8,050 bases of DNA from Chloroflexota bacterium (GTDB lineage: Bacteria > Chloroflexota > Limnocylindria > QHBO01): contig JACDHU010000070.1 of assembly GCA_013820865.1 (NCBI GenBank), forward strand, positions 1-8,050. The letters are read 5' to 3'. Position numbers and translations under genes: made by a program. Numbering within the stretch: the stretch's first letter is position 1; the number at the start of each line of letters is the position of its first letter. Under the pieces are notes generated by a model. The model made no database searches, was not told the origin of the DNA, and saw nothing but the letters and a program-made list of their open reading frames with translations. Below, in pieces: positions 1-6,528 of this stretch.

Positions 1-1
1 C

Positions 2-835
2 CACCGCGGCAAGGTGCGCGAGACCTACGAGGTGGATGACCGACACCTCCTGCTGGTCGCGACCGACCGCATCTCGGCGTTCGACGTCGTGTTCGACCAG
101 CCGATTCCCGATAAGGGCGCCGTCCTGACCCGGCTGTCCGCGTGGTGGTTCGAACAATTGGCCGACCTCGGGCGCTCGCACTTCGTTTCAGCCGATGCGG
201 ACTCGCTGCCGGAGCCTGCCGCAGCGCTGGCGGATCGGTCGATGCTCGTTCGCCGGGCCGATCGCGTCGACGCCGAGTGCGTCGTGCGCGGCTACCTGGC
301 CGGGTCGGGCTGGGCCGAATACCAGCGTTCGCGTACCGTCTGCGGCCATCGGCTTCCCGACGGACTGCGCGAGGCGGATCGCCTGCCCGAGCCGATCTTC
401 ACGCCCTCGACGAAGGCGGAAGTCGGCCATGACGAGAACATCAGCCGCTCGCAATTGGCCGACCTGGTGGGCTCCGGGCTGGCCGGCCAGCTCGAGGAGC
501 GCTCGATTGCGCTGTACGCCGAAGGCGCGCGGCGGGCCGAGGAGGTCGGCCTCATCCTGGCCGATACGAAATTCGAGTTCGGCTACATCGATGGCGAGCT
601 GGCCGTGATCGACGAGGTGCTCACGCCGGACTCCTCTCGTTTCTGGGACCGCGAGCGCTATGCGCCGGGGTCGTCGCCGGCGAGTTTCGACAAGCAGTTT
701 GTGCGTGATTTCGTGGCTGCGTCGGGATGGAGCAAGGAGCCGCCGGCACCGGTTCTGCCCGAGGAGGTCATCCGCGGGACGCGAGACCGGTACGTGGCCG
801 CCTATGAGCGCCTCACTGGCCGGACCTGGGACTGA
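2..835 (+). CDS. purC: SAICAR synthase (phosphoribosylaminoimidazole-succinocarboxamide synthase), 5' partial
   Basis: This enzyme joins aspartate to CAIR using ATP to give SAICAR, a cytosolic step of purine synthesis. The frame is open from the window edge, with 277 residues visible. The first ones (HRGKVRETYEV) match the glycine-rich 'GKVRDLYE' start of the ATP site, so the gene begins slightly upstream; the GTG at 14 is internal. Family motifs, numbered from position 2, are DRISAFD (22-28), RLSAWWF (44-50), ECVVRGYLAGSGWAEY (92-107), TPSTKAEVGHDENIS (134-148), ADTKFEFG (187-194), IDEVLTPDSSRFW (203-215) and FDKQFVRD (229-236). The DKQFVRD ending and the length place it in the longer (about 290-310 residue) class, not the roughly 240-residue E. 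coli type. The motifs present look intact. The stop is 2 bases before purS. Identification is very secure; probably only 15-25 N-terminal residues are missing. Confidence 0.97.
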   Translation, partial: HRGKVRETYEVDDRHLLLVATDRISAFDVVFDQPIPDKGAVLTRLSAWWFEQLADLGRSHFVSADADSLPEPAAALADRSMLVRRADRVDAECVVRGYLAGSGWAEYQRSRTVCGHRLPDGLREADRLPEPIFTPSTKAEVGHDENISRSQLADLVGSGLAGQLEERSIALYAEGARRAEEVGLILADTKFEFGYIDGELAVIDEVLTPDSSRFWDRERYAPGSSPASFDKQFVRDFVAASGWSKEPPAPVLPEEVIRGTRDRYVAAYERLTGRTWD

Positions 836-837
836 CC

Positions 838-1119
838 ATGCGTTGGTTGGCGGAAGTGCACGTCGCGCTGCGGCCCGGGATTGCCGACCCTGAGGGCCAG
901 ACGATCGGAACTGCCCTGCGCTCGTTGGGGTACGAGACGGTGTCGGAAGTCCGCAGCGGGAAGCTGATGAGCATCTCCTTCGATGCCGATGACGAATCAG
1001 CGGCCAAGGCCGCCATCGGCGAGATGTGCCGGCGGCTCCTGGCCAATCCGGTGATGGAAATGGCGACCTGGGAGCTGCGCGCCGAGCTGACCGACGCGGA
1101 CGAGGCCATCCCGGCGTGA
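838..1119 (+). CDS. purS: FGAM synthase subunit PurS
   Basis: This small subunit of the three-part FGAM synthase holds PurQ and PurL together and helps channel ammonia from the glutaminase to the synthetase. The 93-residue protein has the usual PurS pattern: a first beta strand (WLAEVHVALRPGIADPEGQTI, residues 3-23, with the conserved 'RPGI.DPEG.TI' core), a helix (ALRSLGYE), then VSEVRSGKLMSISFDAD (residues 35-51) and a second helix ending LLANPVME (residues 66-73), where 'LLANPV' is typical. Length is slightly above the usual 80-90 because of an acidic C-terminal tail. ATG at 838 lies 2 bases after the purC stop. I see no good Shine-Dalgarno sequence, so it probably relies on ribosomes finishing purC. 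It sits directly before purQ, as in many Gram-positive pur operons. Confidence 0.95.
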   Translation: MRWLAEVHVALRPGIADPEGQTIGTALRSLGYETVSEVRSGKLMSISFDADDESAAKAAIGEMCRRLLANPVMEMATWELRAELTDADEAIPA

Positions 1120-1121
1120 CC

Positions 1122-1862
1122 ATGGCGGCCTGGCGTCCCCGCGTGGTGGTGGCCGTCTTTCCCGGCACGTGGAGCGAGCGCGACTTCGCCCACGTCGCAG
1201 AGAACGTGCTGGGCTGGGAGTGCCGGACGCTGTGGCATCTCGAGGCGGAGCTTGGCGCGTGCGACGCGGTCGTCCTGCCCGGCGGTTTCGCGCATGGCGA
1301 CCACCTGCGCACCGGTGCCATCGCCCGCTTTTCGCCGATCATGCGCGCTGTCGAGGCCTTCGCCGCCGCCGGCGGCCCGGTCATCGGCTCCTGCAATGGC
1401 TTCCAGGTGCTGACCGAGGCGGGCCTCCTGCCCGGTGCACTCATGCGCAACGACCATTTGCAATTCCGGTGCGACTGGCAATCGCTGCGCGTTGAGCGAC
1501 CGGAACGCGCGCCCGCCTGGCTGGGCGATCTGGCCAATGGCGATGTCATCCGCCTGCCGATCAGCCACGGAGAGGGTCGCTATGTCGCCGATGCCGCGAC
1601 TCTGGACGGGCTCGAACGCGAGGGCCGAGTGGTGCTGCGTTATGCCAATGTCGCCGGCGAGGTCACCGACGAGGCGAACCCGAACGGCTCACAGCGCTCC
1701 ATTGCGGGGCTCGTCAATGAGCGAGGAAACGTCCTCGGACTCATGCCCCACCCCGAGCGCGCGGCAGAGGCGGAGTTGGGTGGAACTGATGGCCTGCGCC
1801 TGTTTCGTTCGCTGGAACGCTGGCTGCAGGAGCAACCGGCGGCGACCGAGCGTCGGCTATGA
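1122..1862 (+). CDS. purQ: FGAM synthase glutaminase subunit PurQ
   Basis: This class I glutamine amidotransferase releases ammonia from glutamine for PurL within the PurSQL complex. From ATG 1122 it has 246 residues, slightly longer than the usual 220-235. The nucleophile is Cys91 in GSCNGFQVL (89-97). His210 and Glu212 of MPHPER (208-213) complete the catalytic triad. Other family marks are LPGGFAHGDHLRTGAIARFSP (52-72), EAGLLPGALMRN (99-110), ISHGEGRY (147-154) and NPNGS (186-190). I chose ATG 1122 because it lies 2 bases after the purS stop and begins the first beta strand; an in-frame start at 1026 would add 32 residues of unrelated sequence read across purS. The N-terminal motif is FPGTWSERD instead of the common FPGSNCDRD (see findings). 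No clear ribosome binding site precedes it, which suggests coupling to purS. Confidence 0.96.
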   Translation: MAAWRPRVVVAVFPGTWSERDFAHVAENVLGWECRTLWHLEAELGACDAVVLPGGFAHGDHLRTGAIARFSPIMRAVEAFAAAGGPVIGSCNGFQVLTEAGLLPGALMRNDHLQFRCDWQSLRVERPERAPAWLGDLANGDVIRLPISHGEGRYVADAATLDGLEREGRVVLRYANVAGEVTDEANPNGSQRSIAGLVNERGNVLGLMPHPERAAEAELGGTDGLRLFRSLERWLQEQPAATERRL

Positions 1863-1863
1863 T

Positions 1864-1889
1864 CGGCCGAGGCTCCCATCGACCGGCCG
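1864..1889 (+). other. Possible small hairpin between purQ and the zinc-ribbon gene
   Basis: CGGCCG occurs at 1864-1869 and again at 1884-1889. Because the sequence is self-complementary, the copies can pair as a 6-bp stem with a 14-base loop, ending just before the Shine-Dalgarno at 1891. No T-run follows, so it is not a standard terminator. It may be chance in GC-rich DNA. Confidence 0.25.
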
Positions 1890-1890
1890 C

Positions 1891-1897
1891 AGGAGGG
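1891..1897 (+). promoter_or_regulatory. Strong Shine-Dalgarno for the first zinc-ribbon gene
   Basis: AGGAGGG lies 10 bases before ATG 1908, inside the 45-base gap after purQ. It is much stronger than anything before purS or purQ, so this gene is translated independently of purQ. It also supports ATG 1908 as the true start. Confidence 0.7.
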
Positions 1898-1907
1898 CGA
1901 CGCACGC

Positions 1908-3134
1908 ATGGATAACGACGATCGGCAGCGCCGAGACTGGCCTGAGTCCGACCAGGCGCCGGACGAATCCGATGCACCGCAAGAGCAGGAGCCGATCGCG
2001 TCAGCCGAGGAGCCCGAGTCGACGGCTTCCGCCTCCGCGGCCGAGATCGAGAGCTGGCCCAGCCAGGAGCCCGCGCGTCACCAGGAACCCCTGCGCGAGG
2101 AAGAATCCGTGCGCGAGGAAGAATCCGTGCGCGAGCAGGAGCCCGCATGGCCAACTGAGCCGCCGGCCGCCGGGTCTGCGAGCGAGGGTACCTGGCCGAC
2201 CGAACCGCCGGAGCGCGGTGACGAGCCGATTCTCGAGCCGGCATGGGAGGCTGCGCAACCGCCGCCGAGCGAGGTCGAGGCATACCCCGCGACGGATCAG
2301 CCCGCTTCAGCGGGTGACGACCCATCGGTCGCAGCGGCCGCGACGGCTGCTCACAGTGTCCCGGCTTCCGAGGGTTCGACCAGCGAGAGCACCCAGTGCC
2401 CACGGTGCGGGACCGAAAATCGGCCGGGACTCGCCTTCTGTCGCAACTGCGGACAGCGCCTCGTGGCCGCCGGCGTCGCAAGCACCGTCGAGCGTCCGGG
2501 AACTCCGGAGGGCACCATGGGCTGCCCTCGCTGCGGCACGCACAACCGGGCGGGTGTGGCCTTCTGTCAGAACTGCGGAGCAAACCTGCGCGGCACCGCA
2601 CCCGGATACGTCCCGCCATCCGTGGCCGAGGAGCCTGGGGCCGTGGCGGTTGCCGACGAACGTCGCGGCGCGGTGCTGGGTCCGGTGGTCCTGCTCATCG
2701 GCCTCATCGGCCTTATCACCGGCTACCTGCTTCCGTTCATCGCCGGATCGAGCTCGCTGCTCGACCGGGCCTATGGGTCCGGCGGATATGGCATCGCGTT
2801 CTGGAACGGCTACCCGGACGTCAATGCGGCGCTCGCCGATCAGGCGTACTTCGGCCTGGCGGCGCCCGTTCCGCTCTTCGGCCTGCTCCTGGTGGTGCTT
2901 GCGATCGCCGGGTTCAGGCGCGCGGTGCCCGGGATGCTCCAGACGATCGGGCTGGTCGGGGCGCTGCTGTGGAGCGTCGGGCTCATCGCCGGGTTCGTGA
3001 TCGTCGAGCTCGCGGCGAACTGGGATGGCGACATGGTCGGTCTGCTCCGGGTGCTCACTCCGGCGGGAATCATCTTCTTCCTGTCGTCGCTGATCATCCT
3101 GATCGGCACATTGACCCGATTCGGACGGAGCTGA
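1908..3134 (+). CDS. Double zinc-ribbon, four-helix membrane protein of unknown function
   Basis: I do not recognise a named family. The 408-residue protein has three parts. Residues 1-160 are acidic and rich in Glu, Pro, Ser and Ala, probably disordered, with short repeats (REEESV twice at 63-74, WPTEPP at 81-86 and 96-101). Two zinc ribbons follow, each CPRCGT-x9-CxNCG: cysteines 164, 167, 178, 181 and 206, 209, 220, 223. Aligned over 22 residues the ribbons match at 16, pointing to an internal duplication. Then come four hydrophobic segments at about 255-279, 316-336, 344-366 and 385-402. There is no signal peptide, so the acidic and zinc-ribbon part is probably cytoplasmic. Ribbons of this 'CPxCG...FCxxCG' type often serve as protein-binding or structural modules in membrane proteins. 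It lies between purQ and purL in the same direction, but nothing in it shows a purine role. The gene is convincing; its function is open. Confidence 0.9.
   Translation: MDNDDRQRRDWPESDQAPDESDAPQEQEPIASAEEPESTASASAAEIESWPSQEPARHQEPLREEESVREEESVREQEPAWPTEPPAAGSASEGTWPTEPPERGDEPILEPAWEAAQPPPSEVEAYPATDQPASAGDDPSVAAAATAAHSVPASEGSTSESTQCPRCGTENRPGLAFCRNCGQRLVAAGVASTVERPGTPEGTMGCPRCGTHNRAGVAFCQNCGANLRGTAPGYVPPSVAEEPGAVAVADERRGAVLGPVVLLIGLIGLITGYLLPFIAGSSSLLDRAYGSGGYGIAFWNGYPDVNAALADQAYFGLAAPVPLFGLLLVVLAIAGFRRAVPGMLQTIGLVGALLWSVGLIAGFVIVELAANWDGDMVGLLRVLTPAGIIFFLSSLIILIGTLTRFGRS
2093..2146 (+). repeat. 18-bp in-frame tandem repeat in the acidic linker
   Basis: Two identical 18-base units (GCGCGAGGAAGAATCCGT) lie at 2093-2110 and 2111-2128. 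A diverged third copy at 2129-2146 matches 13 of 18 bases. They encode REEESV, REEESV, REQEPA. The unit is a multiple of three, so copy number can change without breaking the frame, as in disordered linkers. Confidence 0.85.
3127..3130 (+). promoter_or_regulatory. Shine-Dalgarno for the second zinc-ribbon gene
   Basis: GGAG lies 7 bases before ATG 3138, within the last codons of the preceding gene. It supports ATG 3138 as the start and suggests the two zinc-ribbon genes are expressed together. Confidence 0.55.
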
Positions 3135-3137
3135 TCG

Positions 3138-3812
3138 ATGGCCACCCGATTCTGCGCAAACTGTGGCACAGAGGTCGACGAGACCGCATCCTTCTGTCCC
3201 ACCTGTGGCCAGCCGACCGACCAGGCGGCCCCGGCCGAGATGCCGGAAGCACCCGCATGGCCGGATCCCGAGCCGTCTGAGCGTGAGCCGGAACCGGCGC
3301 CGGACGTGGGGCCGACGCGGGTCGAGGCGCGCCCGGCGGATTCCGAGCCTGAAGCTGGCGAGTCACCTCCGTCACAACCGGCGCAACGCGCCGCACCTCC
3401 GGAGCCGGAGCGTTCGAAGCAGTCCGGGTCGCCGTCGGTCAACGTGCCGTTCACCATGCCTGTCACGCTGTCGGCCTGGTTGATCGGTGCCGGCGCCATC
3501 GCCGCGGCGCTGGGCCTTGTCATCGGACTGTTCGATGGTCAGATCAATCTCATTGATCTCCTCCTGCTGCTGGCTCTGCTCGCGATCGCGGCCACCGTCT
3601 TCTTCTCAGCGAGCGTTCCGGACATCGCCAACCTGCGAATTATCACACTCGCGGTGGTGCTCATCGGCTTCGGTATGGCCCTGGATCGCATCGGCTTCGG
3701 TCGAGCGGGCATCGGCGACCTGTTGTTGTTCCTGGGAACCGCCGCTGCCGCCATGGGCGCCATCCTGCTCGAACTCGGGCATGACCAACCACTGGGTGGG
3801 CCGGCCCGATAG
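3138..3812 (+). CDS. Single zinc-ribbon, four-helix membrane protein of unknown function
   Basis: This 224-residue protein resembles its upstream neighbour in composition but has its parts in a different order. A zinc ribbon comes first (FCANCG ... FCPTCG, cysteines 6, 9, 20 and 23). An acidic Pro/Glu-rich linker follows at about 28-105, then four hydrophobic segments at about 110-131, 138-158, 166-184 and 192-212. There is no signal peptide, so the ribbon is probably cytoplasmic. ATG 3138 is 3 bases after the previous stop and has GGAG at good spacing. I find no enzymatic motif. The shared layout (ribbon, acidic linker, four helices) suggests the two proteins are distant paralogs or partners in one membrane complex, but the membrane parts are not obviously similar by eye. 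Proteins with one N-terminal zinc-ribbon and C-terminal helices are common, mostly uncharacterised, in Gram-positive and Chloroflexota-like genomes. Confidence 0.88.
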   Translation: MATRFCANCGTEVDETASFCPTCGQPTDQAAPAEMPEAPAWPDPEPSEREPEPAPDVGPTRVEARPADSEPEAGESPPSQPAQRAAPPEPERSKQSGSPSVNVPFTMPVTLSAWLIGAGAIAAALGLVIGLFDGQINLIDLLLLLALLAIAATVFFSASVPDIANLRIITLAVVLIGFGMALDRIGFGRAGIGDLLLFLGTAAAAMGAILLELGHDQPLGGPAR

Positions 3813-3838
3813 GCGGAGGTGGTGGAGTATCACCTGGT

Positions 3839-3844
3839 GGAGGT
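3839..3844 (+). promoter_or_regulatory. Candidate Shine-Dalgarno before a CTG start of purL
   Basis: GGAGGT lies 6 bases before the CTG codon at 3851, an ideal spacing. Two similar purine-rich stretches precede it (GGCGGAGGT at 3812-3820 and GGTGGAG at 3821-3827), so the choice is not unique. If purL instead carries a frameshift near 3848, this stretch would be coding and the earlier ones would be the ribosome binding site. Confidence 0.45.
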
Positions 3845-3850
3845 AACGAC

Positions 3851-6034
3851 CTGCACGGCCTGACCAACGCGGAGTACGGGCTCGTCGTTGATGCGTTGGG
3901 GCGCAAGCCGAACACCGTCGAGCTGGGCATGTTCGGCGCCATGTGGTCTGAGCATTGCGCCTACAAGCACTCCCGCCCGCTGCTGGGCCGGCTGCCTTCG
4001 ATCGGGGAACGCGTGCTCGTTGGTCCGGGAGAGAATGCGGGAGCCATTGACATCGGTGACGGCCTGGCGGTCGTCTTCAAGGTCGAGTCGCACAACCATC
4101 CGTCAGCGGTCGAGCCGTACCAGGGCGCCGCGACCGGCGTGGGCGGCATCATCCGCGACATCTTCACCATGGGCGCCCGACCGATTGCTCTGCTCAACTC
4201 CTTGCGCTTCGGACCACTCGAGGCCGATGACGAGATCGATTCCGACGCGGCTGCCCGCAATCGCTACCTGTTCGGCGGCGTGGTCGGCGGGATCGCCGGC
4301 TACGGGAACTGTATCGGCATCCCCGACGTGGGCGGCGAGATCATCTTCGATCCGTCGTACTCCGGGAATCCGCTGGTGAATGCGATGTGCGTGGGGATCG
4401 CGCGCCATGACGAGATCACCCTCGCCCGCGCGGCAGGCGCCGGGAATGTGCTGTTGCTCGTCGGCGCCTCCACTGGTCGCGACGGGATCCAGGGGGCGTC
4501 GTTCGCCTCCGCCACGCTGGGCGATGACCGCGAGGAGCGGCGCCCGGCGGTGCAGGTCGGCAACCCCTTCCTCGAGAAGCTGCTCATGGAGGCCTGCCTG
4601 GAGCTGGCCCGGACCGATGCCGTGGTCGCCATGCAGGACCTCGGCGCCGCCGGCCTGACCTGCGCCCTCGCCGAGTTGACTGCACGCGGCGGCGTTGGCG
4701 CCGAGGTTGACCTCGACGCCGTGCCGCGGCGCGAGCCGGGCATGACCCCGTACGAGGTACTGCTGTCCGAGTCGCAGGAACGGATGCTCATCGTGGTGCG
4801 GCCGGATCAGGTCGCGGACGTCCGGACCATCTTCGACCGATACGAACTGACTGCCGCGAGCATTGGGCGCATCGTCGACGAGCCGGTCATCACCTGTCGC
4901 ACCGGTGGCGAGGTCGTGTGCCGGGTGCCTGGTCGTGCATTGGCCGACGAAGCGCCGCAGTACGTCATTCATGGCGCCGCTCCGCCCGCGCCTGACACGA
5001 ACCTGGCGGCGCTGGCGGGGCAGCCAGTGAGCGCTTCGGTTTTGCTGGAGCTCCTGGCATCACCGAACGCGCGCGATCGCCGTCCGATCTGGCAGCGCTA
5101 CGACCATATGAATGGCACGAACACCCTGATCGGGCCAGGCGCCGGCGATGCTGCCGTGCTGCGCATCAAGGGCACGTCGGGGGCACTGGCCATGGCGATT
5201 GACGGCCCGTCCCCGGCGCGTATCGGCGCATTGGATCCCTACCTGGCCGGCCTATCGGCCGTGCTCGAGGGTGCGGTCAACGTGGCCAGCATGGGTGCCG
5301 TGCCGATTGGCATCACCGACTGCCTCAATTTCGGCTCTCCGCAGACCAGTCTGGGTGGGTGGCAGCTCGAACGGGCGATCGATGGCATCGCCGATGCGTG
5401 CCGTGCCCTTGACCTGCCGGTCGTGTCAGGCAACGTCAGCCTGTACAACGAGACCCCGGATGGACCGATCCTGCCCACGCCGGTGGTCGGAACCATCGGG
5501 CTGATCCAGGATCGCGATCGTGCGCTGCGCATGACGTGGAGCGAGGGCGACGCGATTTGGTTGCTGGGCGATGCGGCCGACGACGTGGAGGCACTTGCCG
5601 GGTCCGAGCTCGCCTGGCGTCGAGGGCAGCGTGGCGGGGCGCCGGCCCTGGACTTGCCGGCCGTCGTTGGCATGGTCCGGCTGCTGCCCGAACTCGCGGC
5701 CGCATCGGTCATTGGCGCGGCGCACGACCTGTCGGTCGGCGGGCTCGGGGTGGCGCTGGCGCGGGTGGCCGTTGCGTCGGGAGTCGGCGCCGAGATCTCC
5801 GTGGAATCAGCGCCCAGTCCGACGGCGACGCTGTTCGCTGAGCGCGTTGGACGCGTCATCGTGGCGCTGACGCCGGAGCGGGTGCCGGAGCTGCGGGACG
5901 CGCTCGCCGCAGCCGGGGTCGCGGGTCAGTCCCTCGGGGCCGCCGGGGGCGATCGGCTCAGCCTGGATGTGGCCGGCGTACGGCTGGCGATCCGGGTGTC
6001 GGAGCTGGAAACCGCCTGGCGTACGCCGTTCTAG
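3851..6034 (+). CDS. purL: FGAM synthase large subunit PurL (small type); start uncertain
   Basis: PurL converts FGAR, ATP and ammonia to FGAM and works with PurS and PurQ. From CTG 3851 it has 727 residues, near the roughly 740 of Bacillus PurL. Numbered from there, motifs are SEHCAYK (33-39, catalytic His35), KVESHNHPS (77-85, ATP/metal site), GAATGVGGIIRD (92-103), SESQERM (306-312), DCLNFGSP (490-497), SGNVSLYNET (526-535) and AHDLSVGGLGVAL (624-636). Both halves of the duplicated PurM-like fold are present with no internal break. The first ordinary start in frame, TTG 3896, would remove LTNAEYGLVVDA, part of a helix conserved in the family (compare 'VSDDEFALIESILGR' in Bacillus). No ATG, GTG or TTG exists in frame between the stop at 3782-3784 and 3896, so CTG 3851 or a one-base error near 3848 must be considered. 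The product is certain; the start is not. Confidence 0.95.
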   Translation: MHGLTNAEYGLVVDALGRKPNTVELGMFGAMWSEHCAYKHSRPLLGRLPSIGERVLVGPGENAGAIDIGDGLAVVFKVESHNHPSAVEPYQGAATGVGGIIRDIFTMGARPIALLNSLRFGPLEADDEIDSDAAARNRYLFGGVVGGIAGYGNCIGIPDVGGEIIFDPSYSGNPLVNAMCVGIARHDEITLARAAGAGNVLLLVGASTGRDGIQGASFASATLGDDREERRPAVQVGNPFLEKLLMEACLELARTDAVVAMQDLGAAGLTCALAELTARGGVGAEVDLDAVPRREPGMTPYEVLLSESQERMLIVVRPDQVADVRTIFDRYELTAASIGRIVDEPVITCRTGGEVVCRVPGRALADEAPQYVIHGAAPPAPDTNLAALAGQPVSASVLLELLASPNARDRRPIWQRYDHMNGTNTLIGPGAGDAAVLRIKGTSGALAMAIDGPSPARIGALDPYLAGLSAVLEGAVNVASMGAVPIGITDCLNFGSPQTSLGGWQLERAIDGIADACRALDLPVVSGNVSLYNETPDGPILPTPVVGTIGLIQDRDRALRMTWSEGDAIWLLGDAADDVEALAGSELAWRRGQRGGAPALDLPAVVGMVRLLPELAAASVIGAAHDLSVGGLGVALARVAVASGVGAEISVESAPSPTATLFAERVGRVIVALTPERVPELRDALAAAGVAGQSLGAAGGDRLSLDVAGVRLAIRVSELETAWRTPF

Positions 6035-6528
6035 TTGCGGCTGATATTCGGGCGCTCGCCCGGACCACGACTCACTTGTCCGGCGTTGCGGCGTGCGCGG
6101 CGCCGATCATCATCGTCGTTGCCGATGCCCAGCGCGGCCAAAATCGGATCGTCGGTCATGCGGACCCGGCTCTGGCGCAGCATCCGACGCTCCATGACGG
6201 CATCCGGCGTCGCATCCGGGGAGGACCTGGCCCTGGCTGCAAAGGCGGCCGCTGCCGGAACGGCCGCCTCGTCATCGGGGTCGCGGCGGCGACCGGCCAG
6301 CATCACGGCCACGCCGATCAGCGCCACCGCGGCGATGCCTGACAGGCCGACCAGCAGGACCACGTTCAGCAGCCCATCGGTCGCCGGCGTGGCGTCATCG
6401 TCGGTACCGCTCGTGGTCCGTCCGACCGCGGGCGCCGCGCTGAGCTCGTTTCCTGCAGCGGATACGTTGGTCGGCGCCCCGAAGAGCGCCGCGATGATGG
6501 CGAGCACGAGCATGCAACGCCTCAGCAT
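6031..6528 (-). CDS. Small exported single-pass membrane protein of unknown function
   Basis: I do not recognise this 165-residue protein. It begins with a likely signal peptide: a basic start (MLRR), a hydrophobic core at about 5-17, and a possible cleavage site after VSA (22-24). A short acidic, Thr/Ala-rich external segment follows (25-52), then one transmembrane helix at about 53-78, a basic stop (RRR, 80-82), and an 83-residue charged cytoplasmic tail. The tail contains RMTDDPILAALGIG (123-136), which looks like a short helical motif, followed by DDDDRRRARR. The predicted topology is outside N-terminus, inside C-terminus. ATG at 6528 overlaps the stop of the upstream c-di-GMP gene as TGATG. 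The stop is shared with purL in CTAG. A functional link to the upstream enzyme is an inference from coupling only. The high-GC codon use matches the neighbouring genes. Confidence 0.82.
   Translation of the reverse strand: MLRRCMLVLAIIAALFGAPTNVSAAGNELSAAPAVGRTTSGTDDDATPATDGLLNVVLLVGLSGIAAVALIGVAVMLAGRRRDPDDEAAVPAAAAFAARARSSPDATPDAVMERRMLRQSRVRMTDDPILAALGIGNDDDDRRRARRNAGQVSRGPGERPNISRN
6047..6064 (+). terminator. Possible hairpin terminator after purL
   Basis: TTCGGGC (6047-6053), a GCTC loop and GCCCGGA (6058-6064) can form a 7-bp GC-rich stem including one G-U pair, starting 12 bases after the purL stop. No T-run follows, so a standard intrinsic terminator is not supported. It also lies inside the last codons of the opposite-strand gene, so the sequence may be constrained by coding. 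Confidence 0.3.

Noticed and set aside
1026..1121. Upstream in-frame start extending PurQ by 32 residues
   Set aside because: The extension is out-of-frame purS sequence, and PurQ family proteins begin near the first beta strand at ATG 1122.
188..1549. 453-residue open frame on the minus strand across purC, purS and purQ
   Set aside because: It lies opposite three secure genes, has low-complexity Arg/Ser/Ala-rich sequence and no motif. Long antisense frames are expected in GC-rich codon-biased DNA.
1863..1907. Promoter or purine riboswitch between purQ and the zinc-ribbon gene
   Set aside because: Forty-five bases is too short for a purine riboswitch, and I see no convincing -35/-10 pair.
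1741..2619. 292-residue minus-strand open frame opposite the zinc-ribbon gene
   Set aside because: It is Arg/Pro-rich with no recognisable domain and is explained by the codon bias of the sense gene.
1435..3000. 521-residue plus-strand open frame overlapping purQ and the first zinc-ribbon gene
   Set aside because: It is an Arg/Ser/Pro-rich shift of the true frames, which hold clear motifs and a good ribosome binding site.
3819..3863. Separate 14-codon leader peptide (GTG 3819 to TGA 3861-3863) before purL
   Set aside because: It has no run of regulatory codons and no clear attenuator hairpin. It is better explained as the possible out-of-frame N-terminus of purL.
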